NCBI GenBank assembly: GCA_016713535.1 | Contig: JADJOY010000023.1 | Span: forward strand, 62,001 to 126,000 | Source: JADJOY01 sp016713535 [NCBI: Deltaproteobacteria bacterium] | GTDB taxonomy: Bacteria; JADJOY01 | DNA: 64,000 nt | Direction: 5' to 3' | In this document: one piece after another, positions 27,985 through 36,947 of the stretch | Position numbering within the stretch: the stretch's first letter is position 1 | Layout of the letters: each line of letters begins with the position of its first letter | Position numbers and translations under genes: made by a program | Notes under the pieces: model-generated | Told to the model about the DNA's origin: nothing | Seen by the model: the letters and a program-made list of their open reading frames with translations, nothing else | The model's database searches: none

Positions 27985-28713
27985 ATGAAGCGCCGCATCT
28001 TCGTCGGCGACATCCAGGGATGTCGCGACGAGCTCGAGCGGCTCCTCGAGCGCCTGGGTTTCGACCCCATGGCCGACGAGCTTCACCCCGTCGGAGACCT
28101 CGTCAACCGAGGTCCCGACTCGGCCGGTGTCTTGCGGGTGTTGCGCGACGCCGGCGCGGGCGGTGTCGTCGGCAACCACGACCTTCACCTGCTGCGCGTC
28201 GCCGCCGGCGAGCGACCCTACGGCCGACGCGACACCTTCCAGGACGTCCTCGGCGCCCCGGACCGCGACGCCCTCCTGAGCTGGCTCGCGGACCGCCCCG
28301 TACTCCGAGAATGGGACGATTTGCTCTTGGTCCACGCGGGGTTGCACCCGGCCTGGGGTGCGCGCCCTGGAGCAGGTCGGCTCTCCGGTGCCACCCACCT
28401 TGAGAGTCCGGAGGCGGCGGTGTTCGCCCTGACCGTTCGCTACTGCGCCCCCGACGGCACCCGCCCCGAAGCCGACTGGCCGCCCCCCCCAGCCCCGTTC
28501 CGTCCCTGGTTCGAGTACTACCCATCGCGCCCCGACGAACGCCGCACCGTCGTCTTCGGTCACTGGGCCCGCATGGGGCTCGTGCTCCGGGACCAGCTCC
28601 GTGGGCTCGACACCGGCTGTGTGTGGGGCCTGCGCCTCACCGCCTGGATCGCCGAGGAAGACCGGCTAGTCCAGGTCGAAGCCGCACGGGCCTACTCCGA
28701 GCACTCCGACTAG
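27985..28713 (+). CDS. apaH: Bis(5'-nucleosyl)-tetraphosphatase, symmetrical (ApaH type)
   Basis: 242 residues. The metallophosphoesterase motifs are intact: FVGDIQGCRDEL (GDxxG), VGDLVNRGPDS (GDxxxRG), VVGNHDLHLL (GNHD), LLVHAGLHP and VVFGHWARMG. The GDIQGC and GNHDLHLL forms are specific to ApaH, which cleaves Ap4A to two ADP. In E. coli apaH also removes NpnN caps from RNA. A copy of the dispersed 14-mer at 28387-28400 codes for GATHL in a variable loop after the LHPAW motif. Confidence 0.92.
   Translation: MKRRIFVGDIQGCRDELERLLERLGFDPMADELHPVGDLVNRGPDSAGVLRVLRDAGAGGVVGNHDLHLLRVAAGERPYGRRDTFQDVLGAPDRDALLSWLADRPVLREWDDLLLVHAGLHPAWGARPGAGRLSGATHLESPEAAVFALTVRYCAPDGTRPEADWPPPPAPFRPWFEYYPSRPDERRTVVFGHWARMGLVLRDQLRGLDTGCVWGLRLTAWIAEEDRLVQVEAARAYSEHSD
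28387..28400 (+). repeat. Dispersed 14-mer, copy 5, inside apaH
   Basis: Exact copy in the reading frame of apaH, coding for Gly-Ala-Thr-His-Leu. Confidence 0.65.
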
Positions 28714-28963
28714 CCCGCAAACCTCACGCCGGTCGTGATCGGATCGGCCCGGTGCGGTCACCGGGTGGCCGACTCGGGATCACCCGCGCTCACACCTCGT
28801 CGCACCGCGGGCGCAGGGGATCCGCCCCGCCCCGCGCCGCGCCCCCCGCGCCACCCACGAGCCCGGCGGACCGGCGGCCGGACTCGACGACGGCCGAGGC
28901 TCGCCCGATCCGACCAAAGCCGCCCATCCCCCCCACTCCCGACCGCGCGCCTCGCTCGCGACC
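28714..28963. other. Gap between convergent apaH and SGNH hydrolase genes
   Basis: 250 bases of very GC-rich sequence with C runs. No gene, clear terminator or RNA seen. Confidence 0.5.
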
Positions 28964-29944
28964 TCACCTCGCCGCGACCACCCGCTCGCGAAGCAGCGCG
29001 TCCGCGATCGCGCCCGCGACCAGCTCGTGCCCCAGCTCCGACGGATGCGTGCCATCGACGAAGAGCTCGTCCGCCGACCGGCCGCTCGCGAGCAGCGCCC
29101 CCAGCACCTCGATCGCCTCTGGTTCGCGCCGGATCCGATCGGCGTACTCCTCTTCCTCCGCCGCTGGGCCGCGCCGCGCTTCCCCACCCACGCCGTCCCC
29201 GGTGTTGCCCATCGCGCCGCGTCCCCGCTGCACCGGCACCACGAACCGCACCGCCGCGCCGCTCGCCTCCGCCAGCGCGCGGATCGCGGCCAGGTTCCGG
29301 CTCAGCTCGTCCGGCGAGACGCGCGCCTTGCCCGTGATCTTCACGTCGCTGCCGTAGAGCCACTCGCCCAGCGGCGTCGCGATCATCCCGTGCGGGACGT
29401 TCCAGAAGAAGAGGGACGCCCGCGCCAGCCCCGAGATCGGGTTGTCGAGCTCGTCCGCGAGCTCCCGATCACTCAGCCCCGTGGCCGTCCGCTGCGCGTC
29501 GTTGTGCCCCACGTACGTGACGACCACGTCCGGCCGCACCACCGCCGGCGCGAGCCGCCGCTCCAGATACGCGAGCGTCTGGCTCGAGCTGAACCCGGCG
29601 ACGCCGCCGTTCAGCACCTCCACTTCACGCCCGAGCGCGGCCCCGAGCTTCTCGCCGAGCCGCGCCGAGAACGTCCGATCCGCCGCCACCTCGACGCCGT
29701 AGCAGCTCGAGTCGCCGACGGTGAGCAGTCGCGGCACGTCGCCTCGCCGCGGCGGAATCCCGCTCGACCCGCGCAACGCGTGGTAGTTCTGCCAGCCGAC
29801 CCGCGCGTCGTACGTGAACTCGGTGTGGGCGAGCTCGGGCTCGGCCCACACGTCGATCCAGCGCCCCACCCGCAGCACGCCTTCGCAGAGAGCGAAGAAC
29901 GCGAGCGCCGCCGCCAGCGAAAACGCGACCCGCCGCGCGATCAC
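28964..29944 (-). CDS. SGNH/GDSL-type hydrolase, membrane-anchored
   Basis: About 326 residues from a GTG at 29944 that overlaps the aldehyde dehydrogenase stop (GTGA). One N-terminal helix (RVAFSLAAALAFFALCEGVL) is followed by an SGNH domain: block I LLTVGDSSCYGVEVAADRTF with the nucleophile Ser, block III YVGHNDAQR with the Asn, and block V DGTHPSELGHELV with Asp and His. All catalytic residues are present. The same frame is open far upstream through the dehydrogenase gene, but that part is antisense-frame noise. It may de-acylate or modify a cell-surface polymer. Confidence 0.85.
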   Translation of the reverse strand: MIARRVAFSLAAALAFFALCEGVLRVGRWIDVWAEPELAHTEFTYDARVGWQNYHALRGSSGIPPRRGDVPRLLTVGDSSCYGVEVAADRTFSARLGEKLGAALGREVEVLNGGVAGFSSSQTLAYLERRLAPAVVRPDVVVTYVGHNDAQRTATGLSDRELADELDNPISGLARASLFFWNVPHGMIATPLGEWLYGSDVKITGKARVSPDELSRNLAAIRALAEASGAAVRFVVPVQRGRGAMGNTGDGVGGEARRGPAAEEEEYADRIRREPEAIEVLGALLASGRSADELFVDGTHPSELGHELVAGAIADALLRERVVAAR

Positions 29945-31656
29945 CCCTTCATCGCAGCGATCGCGATCCCCGGCAGCTTCGCCAGCGAGGGCTTCGCCTC
30001 GTACGAGGCGAGCTTCTTGCCGAGCTCGGCGCCGCCCTTGTGCGTCACGAACCACGGTGGTTTGGGCGCCATCGTGAACGGTCCGCGGATCACGGTCTTC
30101 TGCGGGCGATGGAACATGAGCGCGTTGTGCACCACGCCGATCCCGCTGCGCACGTCGTCGAGCGTGTGCCCCGGAAAGGCGCCCCACGTCGTCCACACCA
30201 GCCCGTAGGCGAGCGCCGCCCACTGGTTGATCGCGACCGTTCCGAAGCGCAGCTCGCTCACCGCCCTCTCGAAGGCCGCGTTCACGCCGGCCTCGCCGAG
30301 GGTCTTCGGGCTCGCGACGATCGAGCACGACAGCGTCCCCCACAACGTGTCGTTCGCGAAGACCGTGGCCTTGGCCAGGAAATCGACCACGTCGCTCGCC
30401 GGCAGCCCGGTCTCGGCGAGCACCGCGCACCACGCCTCGGTCGTGAACGCGGGGTCGTCGCGCTTCGAGGGATCGACGCCCGCGACGAGCGTCCACGGCA
30501 GCCGCGCCCCCGCGCCGTCGCCGATCCGCTCGGCCTCGGGATGCGCGGCGACGTATTTCTGGTAGCGCGCCTCCGAGCCGGGGTAGTAGGCCTGCCGCGG
30601 CTTCACGCCCGCGAGCACCTTCTTGAGCCGCGCCAGGAACGCCTCGCGCTGCGGCCAGGCCGCATGGGTCACCAGCACCTTCGCCGCGTTGCAGTTGTGG
30701 GAGGCGTTGTTGGCGAGCATCGTCGCCACGTTCTCCGCCTGGAACTGGAGCTCGCCGTCGCTCCACTCGCCGGGCACCAGGATCACCGGCGTCACGCAGC
30801 CGAGCTCGCTCGTGAAGCGCTTGTTCACCCGCGGCTTCCCGGTCGCCTTCGCGGCTTCCTGCTCCGGTCCCGGCGGGCCCCACACGATGATGTCGTGGAC
30901 TCGATCCGAGCCGGTCATGTGGATCTCGTCCACGCCCGGGTGGTGGACGAGGAAATCCCCCTCGGCCGAGTCGCCGTAGACGACCCGCAGGTAGCCCTCG
31001 TCGATGAGCGGCTGGAAGCCCTTCTCCACGAACGGCCCGGTGTAGTCGTTCACCGGGTTCATCTTGAGGACGCACACCTGGTTCTCGACGAAGAGCTTGT
31101 AGAGCACGTCCATGGGCCCGATGCTCGCGACGTTCCCGGCGCCGAGAACCAGGGCGACCTTGCCGGTGTCGGCGACGTCGCCCTGCTGGTAAGCCCACGC
31201 CATCCCGCCGATCACCTCGTCCCGGGCCACGCCCGGCTCCATCCAGACCTCGGCCGATAGTTTCGGGAACATCATCGGGTCGAGACTCTCGCGCGGGAAC
31301 ACGTTCGCCACGACCTGGCCGTCCGGACGCAGCGAGAGCTGCTTGGCCTCGAGGCGCGGGCGCCCGTGCTTGCGGATCTCGTCGAGCACCAGCGCGAGCA
31401 AGCGCAGGTTGCGGAGCGTGGTCATCGGGCCGCCGAGCCAGTTCTCGGCGGCGACCGGATCGTCGGCGGCGATCCCCTTGGCGACGTTCGCAGCGGCGAC
31501 CATGCCGTCCGCCGAGTCGGCCGTGCACTTGAGACAGCGCTTGAGCAGATCGATGCGCGCCGGCACCCCGAGCCGCGCCCAGCGGCCCTTGTTGTCCTGG
31601 AGCACGCTCACCGCGCGGTGGAGCTCGTCCTTCGGCGTAGGCTTCATCGTCGCCAT
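29941..31656 (-). CDS. Aldehyde dehydrogenase family protein
   Basis: About 571 residues from the ATG at 31656 (MATMKPTPKDEL), with GAGGAGAGAC directly upstream. The nucleotide-binding and catalytic parts are recognisable: VALVLGAGNVASIGPMDVLYKL, FTSELGCVTPVILVPGEW (Glu region) and NNASHNCNAAKVLVTH with the catalytic Cys. Longer than the usual ~480-500 residues owing to extra sequence in the N-terminal and catalytic regions. It belongs to a divergent NAD(P)-dependent group, and its substrate cannot be told. Translationally coupled to the SGNH hydrolase. Confidence 0.85.
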   Translation of the reverse strand: MATMKPTPKDELHRAVSVLQDNKGRWARLGVPARIDLLKRCLKCTADSADGMVAAANVAKGIAADDPVAAENWLGGPMTTLRNLRLLALVLDEIRKHGRPRLEAKQLSLRPDGQVVANVFPRESLDPMMFPKLSAEVWMEPGVARDEVIGGMAWAYQQGDVADTGKVALVLGAGNVASIGPMDVLYKLFVENQVCVLKMNPVNDYTGPFVEKGFQPLIDEGYLRVVYGDSAEGDFLVHHPGVDEIHMTGSDRVHDIIVWGPPGPEQEAAKATGKPRVNKRFTSELGCVTPVILVPGEWSDGELQFQAENVATMLANNASHNCNAAKVLVTHAAWPQREAFLARLKKVLAGVKPRQAYYPGSEARYQKYVAAHPEAERIGDGAGARLPWTLVAGVDPSKRDDPAFTTEAWCAVLAETGLPASDVVDFLAKATVFANDTLWGTLSCSIVASPKTLGEAGVNAAFERAVSELRFGTVAINQWAALAYGLVWTTWGAFPGHTLDDVRSGIGVVHNALMFHRPQKTVIRGPFTMAPKPPWFVTHKGGAELGKKLASYEAKPSLAKLPGIAIAAMKG

Positions 31657-31776
31657 GTCTCTCCTCGTCGCCGCCCCATCCGGTGCGTTCGCGCGCCCGT
31701 GGGCCCGATCGAACGAGTCTAACCCGCGCACGGACCACGCTCGCCAGCGGCAGCGGACGCGGACGCGGACGCGGGG

Positions 31777-32196
31777 CTACGTCGCTCCTGCGCCGCACCG
31801 ATACCGCACATAGCCCGGAATCAGGGTCGGATGGGCCAGGACGGCGCGCACCAGCGCGAGCTGGTCGAAGTAGACCGCGCGCTCGATCCCCAGCCCGTCG
31901 CGGAGCAAGAACCGGTCGACGGCGCGGATGGTCACCACCTCATCGCCCACGGGCAGCCGCATCCGCCACTCGATGAACACCACGTCGCCGTGGCCGCTCA
32001 CTCGGTCGACCTCGCCGTGAAGCCCGCGCAGCCAGCCGAAGAGCCGGTGGAAGTCGGCGAGCGCCGCATCGCTGCCGCGGATCGGCCGGCGGTGCGGCTG
32101 GAGGAGCACGACGTCGCGATGGAGCAGCGCGCACAGCCGCTCGGGCGTGGGCTCGCTCCACGCCTTCGTGAACGCGACGGCGAACGGATGCGTCAA
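31777..32196 (-). CDS. SnoaL-like/NTF2-fold protein
   Basis: 139 residues from a TTG at 32196 with GGAGG upstream; the TTG overlaps the methyltransferase stop (TTGA). Fold marks: AFTKAWSEPTPERLCALLHRDVVLLQPHRRPIRG at the N-terminus, then GDVVFIEWRMRLP and VTIRAVDRFLLRDGLGIERAVYFD, the usual beta-sheet of the SnoaL family. Members are small cyclases, isomerases or binding proteins. Upstream extension of the frame into the neighbour gene is noise. Confidence 0.75.
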   Translation of the reverse strand: MTHPFAVAFTKAWSEPTPERLCALLHRDVVLLQPHRRPIRGSDAALADFHRLFGWLRGLHGEVDRVSGHGDVVFIEWRMRLPVGDEVVTIRAVDRFLLRDGLGIERAVYFDQLALVRAVLAHPTLIPGYVRYRCGAGAT

Positions 32197-32858
32197 CGCG
32201 CCTCCGCGCCGGCCACGGCGCCGAGTCGCCACAGGCCGAGGCTCTTGTCGCGATAGCGCGGGTCCTCGACGTCCTCCGCCTCGCTCACCCGCGCGAGCGG
32301 TTCGCCCAGCGAGAACGGCGGCCGCACGAGATCGGTCGGCCGCCACCCCCCGAGTGGGCCGTCCACGTTCGAAGTCGCGCCCGGGAACGTGGTCGCGAGC
32401 AGGTACCGCGAGCCGCTGCGGCGGAAGTTCGCGAGCGCCGCCAGGATGTGGCGGTTCTTGAGATGCACCAGCACGTCGCGGCACACGACCAGGTCGACGC
32501 GCGGCAGCGGGTCGCGAGTGATGTCGAGCGACACGAAGTCTCGCCCCGCGCCGCCGAAGCTCACGCGGTTGCGCTCGGCGAGCGCTTCCACCACCTCGAC
32601 GCCGACGTAGCGCTCGAGCGGAAGCTCCATCTCCCGGAACCAGTGGAAGTCCCCGCAGCCTGCGTCGAGCACGCTGCGCACTCCCAGCTCGCGCATCAGC
32701 ACGGGCAGCGCGCCACGCACACCGCGAGTCCGCTCGAGCGTCGAGCCGCGTCCCGAGACCGTCTCGGGCTCGAGCCATCCACGCCGCTCGTAGAGCTCGG
32801 TGAACGCCGCCCGCATGTGTCGTCGCGGCGCGAGCACCGCCCGGACGCGACGCAGCAC
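32193..32858 (-). CDS. Class I SAM-dependent methyltransferase
   Basis: 221 residues. Motif I VRSVLDAGCGDFHWFREM, motif II YVGVEVVEALAE, DFVSLDITRDPLPRVDLVVCRDVLVHL. The DAGCGDFHW form is typical of a group of small-molecule or glycan-associated methyltransferases. GTG start at 32858, 12 bases after the SMR gene stop; the next gene begins inside its stop codon. Substrate unknown. Confidence 0.82.
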   Translation of the reverse strand: MLRRVRAVLAPRRHMRAAFTELYERRGWLEPETVSGRGSTLERTRGVRGALPVLMRELGVRSVLDAGCGDFHWFREMELPLERYVGVEVVEALAERNRVSFGGAGRDFVSLDITRDPLPRVDLVVCRDVLVHLKNRHILAALANFRRSGSRYLLATTFPGATSNVDGPLGGWRPTDLVRPPFSLGEPLARVSEAEDVEDPRYRDKSLGLWRLGAVAGAEAR

Positions 32859-32870
32859 CCCACGCGCTCC

Positions 32871-33203
32871 TCAGTGCGCCACGGTCTTCGAGAACAAGTT
32901 GAGCACCACCACCCCGGCGACGATCAGCACGATCCCGGCGAGCGCACCGCGGTCGAGCGTCTGACCGTAGACCAGCCACGCCACCAGCGTGATCAGCGCG
33001 ATCCCCACCCCAGACCACACCGCGTACGTGACCGCCACGGGGATGGTCTTGATGCTGAGCGACATGAAGTAGAAGGCGCTCGCGTAGCCCACCACGACGA
33101 TCAGCGACGGTCCCAGGCGCGTGAACCCCTCGCTCGCCTTGAGTGCGGAGGTCCCTGCGACCTCGCTCACGATCGCGATCGTCAGCGCCACCCAGGGGTT
33201 CAT
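32871..33203 (-). CDS. Small multidrug resistance (SMR) efflux protein
   Basis: 110 residues, four membrane helices. The essential Glu is in the first helix ([22 protein letters not shown], Glu near position 14), followed by the family's [18 protein letters not shown] signature. SMR proteins work as dimers exchanging protons for cationic drugs or guanidinium. The ATG overlaps the DUF2721 gene stop by four bases. Confidence 0.93.
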   Translation of the reverse strand: MNPWVALTIAIVSEVAGTSALKASEGFTRLGPSLIVVVGYASAFYFMSLSIKTIPVAVTYAVWSGVGIALITLVAWLVYGQTLDRGALAGIVLIVAGVVVLNLFSKTVAH

Positions 33204-33673
33204 CGGACCTCCTCGCGCCCGCCGCCACTCCCCCGCCGCGGCACCGATCCCACCTCGAGCTTGAGCGCCGTGAGGGAGAGGTCGATGTCGGCGATGAAGA
33301 GCACCAGCGACACGGTCAACGACAGCATGCAGCCCACGAAGAGCGCCACGATCACCAGCGCGATCTCGAGCCGGAGCACCGCGCTCACGAACAGCGTGAT
33401 CACCAGCACCGCGGCCAGCAGCAGGCTCACCGCGGCCAACCTGATGCTGGCGCGCACGATCCCCGCGCGACGCATCAGGATGCGAAGCTGCCGGGCGACG
33501 CTGTCGCGGTGGTCGTGCTCGACGCCCCGTAGCTCGACCGTGAGCTCACGCGCCCGGTCGATCACGCGCCCGAAGCGGTTGGTCATCGAGAGCAAGAGCA
33601 GCCCGACGCCCGAGATCAGGATCACCGGCGCGACCGCGAACGTGAGGATCGGGACGAGGTCGTGGACGGTCAT
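33200..33673 (-). CDS. DUF2721 membrane protein
   Basis: 157 residues with three membrane helices: [41 protein letters not shown] and [24 protein letters not shown]. The [20 protein letters not shown] segment after helix one is the DUF2721 hallmark. ATG at 33673 preferred to a TTG at 33685. Function unknown. It sits in the minus-strand run with the SMR gene, overlapping it. Confidence 0.8.
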   Translation of the reverse strand: MTVHDLVPILTFAVAPVILISGVGLLLLSMTNRFGRVIDRARELTVELRGVEHDHRDSVARQLRILMRRAGIVRASIRLAAVSLLLAAVLVITLFVSAVLRLEIALVIVALFVGCMLSLTVSLVLFIADIDLSLTALKLEVGSVPRRGSGGGREEVR

Positions 33674-33712
33674 GGCGCGGCTCAAGCTAGCGCCGCGCGG
33701 CGGCCACGGGAA

Positions 33713-34027
33713 TCACTCGGGTAGCTCGGCCTCGCAGTTCCAGCAGCGCGCGAAGGTCTCCTCCACCTGCTCCCCGCACGAGCGGCACGTCCAGACGGCG
33801 CAGCTCGCCTCGGCTGCGCCGCCCGCCTCGGCGATGAGGCGCTGCGCGAGCCCGGCGTCGCGCTCGTCCACCACCCACAGCTCGGGCCAGGTCGAGGTCC
33901 ACGGGATCTCGCCGAGCGCCGCGCCCGCGAACTGGTTGCGAATCTCGGTGGCGATGCCGCGCGCCGCGAGGTGGTCGCGGACGATCGCGAGCTCGGCCAG
34001 GTTGCGGGCGGTGTGGACGCGGACCAT
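33713..34027 (-). CDS. DUF2007-type protein with C-terminal zinc ribbon
   Basis: 104 residues. The N-terminal part (MVRVHTARNLAELAIVRDHLAARGIATEIRN…WPELWVVDERD) is the DUF2007 fold, a small ferredoxin-like domain thought to serve in signalling. The C-terminus has two CxxC pairs, WTCRSCGEQ and ARCWNCEAE, likely binding one zinc. Confidence 0.82.
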   Translation of the reverse strand: MVRVHTARNLAELAIVRDHLAARGIATEIRNQFAGAALGEIPWTSTWPELWVVDERDAGLAQRLIAEAGGAAEASCAVWTCRSCGEQVEETFARCWNCEAELPE

Positions 34028-34073
34028 CGACCGGCGCGAGCGTAACTCAGGTCACGCGGGCGGCGGCGTTCGC

Positions 34074-34958
34074 TCAGTCGGTGATCGACTGGATCGCGCG
34101 CATCGCCTTGCCCAGGTAGTGGTAGGGCGGTGTCTTGCTGGCGTCGTTCTTCGGCTCGTACGGGCCGGTGAGGTAGGGCACGTACATCGAGCGGCGCAGG
34201 CTCGCGGCACCGGTCGCCTGCGACTGCGCGACGCGGTGCCAGGTGCGACCGTCGTGGACCGTGAGGTCACCGGGCTGGGTCTCGACGCAGATCTCGCTGG
34301 CATCGGCGTCGTGGCTCACGAAGTAGGCCTTGCGGAAGCAGGTGTCCCAGAAGCCCTGGGTGTGGCTGCCCGGAATGATCCGCAGCCCGCCGTTGGCGGC
34401 GTTGCAGGCGTCGAGGTGCAAGCCCACGTTGAGCATGCGCACCGGCATGCGGCCGTAGAAGACGTCGCGCAGCCCGTCGGTGTGCCAGCCGAGGCGCTTG
34501 TAGATCGAGCCCTTCACGTTCATGTACCGGTTCACCACCACGCCGTCCTTCTCCGCGTCGCCGACGCGCGCGTTCTCGCCGACGAGCTTGCGGATCGGCT
34601 CGAAGCGCGGGTCGTGGACGAAGCGCTTGATCTCGTCCGAGAAGGTCGAAGAGAACGTGAAGCGCTGCACCCAGCGCGTGCCCTTGTCGTTCTTCCCGAA
34701 GAAAACCGGGATGCCGTTCACCTTGGTGCGCTTCTCGGCGAACCACTGGCTCTCGATGCGCTCGAGCTCGCGGGTGATCATCGCGATCTCGTCGGAGGTC
34801 GCGACCTGATCGAAGACCAGGAAGCCGTGGGTGTCGAGGAACGCGCACTGCTCGGCGGTGATCTCGGCGCCGAGGCGGAAGCGCGTCGTGACGGGCAGCG
34901 TCGAGGGAGCGGACGGAGCAACGGCGGCGTCGAGGGTCTCGAGCTTGGTCATGGTCAT
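34074..34958 (-). CDS. Phytanoyl-CoA dioxygenase (PhyH) family protein
   Basis: 294 residues from the ATG at 34958 with AAGGA five bases upstream. Fe(II)/2-oxoglutarate oxygenase marks: LDTHGFLVFDQVATSDEI, WHTDGLRD with the His-x-Asp iron pair, PGSHTQGFWD and DLTVHDGRTWHRVAQS with the distal His. The cofactor-binding Arg is probably in LRRSMYVPY. Substrate unknown; relatives hydroxylate lipids, betaine-like compounds or peptides. Its gene follows the tetR regulator by seven bases, so it is probably that regulator's target. Confidence 0.87.
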   Translation of the reverse strand: MTMTKLETLDAAVAPSAPSTLPVTTRFRLGAEITAEQCAFLDTHGFLVFDQVATSDEIAMITRELERIESQWFAEKRTKVNGIPVFFGKNDKGTRWVQRFTFSSTFSDEIKRFVHDPRFEPIRKLVGENARVGDAEKDGVVVNRYMNVKGSIYKRLGWHTDGLRDVFYGRMPVRMLNVGLHLDACNAANGGLRIIPGSHTQGFWDTCFRKAYFVSHDADASEICVETQPGDLTVHDGRTWHRVAQSQATGAASLRRSMYVPYLTGPYEPKNDASKTPPYHYLGKAMRAIQSITD

Positions 34959-34965
34959 GGATCCT

Positions 34966-35641
34966 TCAGGCGGCGGTCGCCGGAGCCGGCGCGGCCGTGG
35001 TGGGTCGGTGGAGGTCGAGGAGACGCAGCGCGACCGCGACGAGGTGGTCCTCGACCGCGGCGACGGCCTGGGTTCCGGGAGGCGACGAGCGCGCGGGATC
35101 CTCACCGGCGACCAGCGCTAGCTCGCGCGGCGCCGTGAGGGCGTAGCGAATCACCAGGTGGTTCAGGCTCTGGATGACGAGGCGCAGCTCGGCGGCGGGA
35201 CGCGCCAGCAGGCGCGAGGAGCGCCGAGGTCTGCTCCAGGAACGGCAGCTGCTGAGCCTCACGCCAGCGGGCGTCGACCTCGCCGGTATCCACCACGGTG
35301 CGCATCATCAGCTTGATCTCGGAGCGATGGGCGCAGGCGAAGCCGAAGCCGGCGCGCACCACCCGCTCGATCAGCGCCGCGAGGTCGCCGCCCTCGGCGA
35401 GGGCGCGGTCGAACTCGGCGCGCAGCGGATCGAGCTCGGCGTACATCGCGGCGATCGCCGCCTGGTAGAGCGCGTCCTTGCTGCCGAAGTAATGGTGCAC
35501 GAGCCCGAGGCTGACGCCGGCGTCACGCGCCACGTCACGCACCGACACGCCGTCGACGCCGTGCTCCGCGAACAGCAGTGAAGCAGCCCCGAGCACCTTG
35601 CGCCGGGTCGCCTCGGCGTCCGCGTTGACCGGTCGAGCCAT
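34966..35641 (-). CDS. TetR-family transcriptional regulator (one frame slip)
   Basis: The N-terminal helix-turn-helix is clear: GVDGVSVRDVARDAGVSLGLVHHYFGSKDALYQAAI. From 35641 to about 35220 one frame is used; the C-terminal ligand domain continues in another (LLARPAAELRLVIQSLNHLVIRYALTAPRELALV) to 34966. A one-base slip near 35215-35225 explains the break. It is first in an operon with the phytanoyl-CoA dioxygenase, and a palindrome overlaps its promoter, so it probably represses both. Confidence 0.85.
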
Positions 35642-35653
35642 CGTGAGAGACTA

Positions 35654-35682
35654 AATTAATCGATCGTCCTATTAATTGTCAA
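35654..35682 (-). promoter_or_regulatory. tetR-phyH promoter with overlapping palindromic operator
   Basis: Reading the minus strand: TTGACA (35682-35677), a 16-base spacer, ATTAAT (35660-35655). A perfect inverted repeat AATTAAT-N10-ATTAATT (35654-35677) covers the spacer and both elements. It lies 13 bases before the tetR start, in a rare AT-rich patch. The arrangement predicts auto-repression. Confidence 0.75.
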
Positions 35683-35745
35683 CCGCCAAGGCTAATCGGG
35701 CGTTTCGCTTGCGGATCGTCCCCACAGCCCCCATTCTGACGCCCT

Positions 35746-36945
35746 GTGACTCAGTGCCCGTCCGAGCTCGGTGCCACCCACCTCACCGTGGAGATCGCGC
35801 CGTCGCTGGCGGCGGTCGACCCCGCCGAGTGGGACGCACTGGCCGGCGACGACGACCCGTTCGTCGAGCACGCCTTCCTCGCCGCCTTCGAGGCCAGCCG
35901 CAGCGTGGGTCGCGGCACCGGCTGGGATCCGCTCCACGTCCTGGTCCGCCGCGCCGGAAAACTCGTTGCAGCGGCGCCGCTTTACGCCAAGAGCCATAGC
36001 TACGGCGAGTACATCTTCGACTGGGGCTGGGCGTCCGCCGCGCAGCGCGCGGGCATCCGCTACTACCCCAAGCTCGTGTCGGCGGTGCCGTTCACTCCAG
36101 CCACCGGCCGCCGGCTGCTGGTGGAGGGTGGCACCACCGCCGGCCCCGCGTTCGAAGCCCTCGTCGCCGGGATCCACGCCGTCGCTGACCAGGTCGGGGT
36201 CTCGTCGATCCACTGGCTCTTCCTGACCGCGGCCGAGCACGGGGCGCTGGCCGAGCGCGCCGACTTCCTGGCCCGCACTACCTACCAGTTCCACTTCACC
36301 AACCCGGGCTACGCCACCTTCGATGATTACCTCGGTGCCATGCGCTCCGCGGCCCGTAAGGAAGTGCGGCGCGAGCGCCGCAAGGCCGCCGAGTCCGGCC
36401 TCACCCTCGCCACCAAGCGCGGCACCGACCTCACCGACGCCGAGTGGAAGGCGCTCTTCCGCTTCTACACCGACACCGCCGCCCGCAAGGGCGCGATCGC
36501 CTACCTCACACAGCGCTTCTGCGACGAGATCCGCCGCACGATCCCGCCTCGGGTGGTCGCGGCGCTCGCCTCCCGCGGCGACGAGCCAGTCGCGGGCGCC
36601 CTGGCCTTCCACGAGGGCCGCCAGCTCTTCGGCCGCTACTGGGGCGCCCAGGGCGACTTCGAGGCGCTCCACTTCGAGCTCTGCTACTACCGCTTGATCG
36701 AGTTCGCGATCGAGCACCGCATCACACGCTTCGAGGCGGGCGCGCAAGGCGAGCACAAGCTGCGCCGCGGCCTCCTGCCGTCACCGACCTACAGCATCCA
36801 CTGGATCCGCCACCCCGGCCTCGCCGAGGCGATCGCCGAGTACCTGCCGCGCGAGACCCGCTCGGTGGAGGCCGAGATGGACTACTTCGCCGAGCACTCG
36901 CCGTTTCGCCGCCTGGAAGGCGCCGAGCCCGAGCCCCAGGAGTGA
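35746..36945 (+). CDS. GNAT/FemAB-like N-acyltransferase family protein
   Basis: 399 residues, GTG start. It matches the peptidogalycan-biosynthesis group of GNAT folds: DPFVEHAFLAAFEASRSVGRGTGWDPLHVLV, YGEYIFDWGWASA, the YYPKLVSAVPFTPATGRRLLV block, RKEVRRERRKA, and GRYWGAQGDFEALHFELCYYRLIEFAI near the C-terminus followed by GAQGEHKLRRG. Relatives transfer amino acids or acyl groups in cell-wall or siderophore synthesis. A dispersed 14-mer lies at codons 9-13 (GATHL), so the first ~15 residues may be recent; an alternative start is the GTG before EIAPSL. The next gene starts two bases after its stop. Confidence 0.82.
   Translation: MTQCPSELGATHLTVEIAPSLAAVDPAEWDALAGDDDPFVEHAFLAAFEASRSVGRGTGWDPLHVLVRRAGKLVAAAPLYAKSHSYGEYIFDWGWASAAQRAGIRYYPKLVSAVPFTPATGRRLLVEGGTTAGPAFEALVAGIHAVADQVGVSSIHWLFLTAAEHGALAERADFLARTTYQFHFTNPGYATFDDYLGAMRSAARKEVRRERRKAAESGLTLATKRGTDLTDAEWKALFRFYTDTAARKGAIAYLTQRFCDEIRRTIPPRVVAALASRGDEPVAGALAFHEGRQLFGRYWGAQGDFEALHFELCYYRLIEFAIEHRITRFEAGAQGEHKLRRGLLPSPTYSIHWIRHPGLAEAIAEYLPRETRSVEAEMDYFAEHSPFRRLEGAEPEPQE
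35770..35783 (+). repeat. Dispersed 14-mer, copy 6, at the start of the GNAT gene
   Basis: Exact copy, again read as Gly-Ala-Thr-His-Leu. Confidence 0.65.
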
Positions 36946-36947
36946 CC

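Noticed and set aside
29945-31798. Upstream extension of the SGNH hydrolase frame
   Set aside because: Arg-rich shadow of the aldehyde dehydrogenase gene; the hydrolase starts at the GTG overlapping that gene's stop.
32448-35138. 896-codon plus-strand open frame
   Set aside because: Runs antisense across five recognisable minus-strand genes; no motif and no ribosome site.
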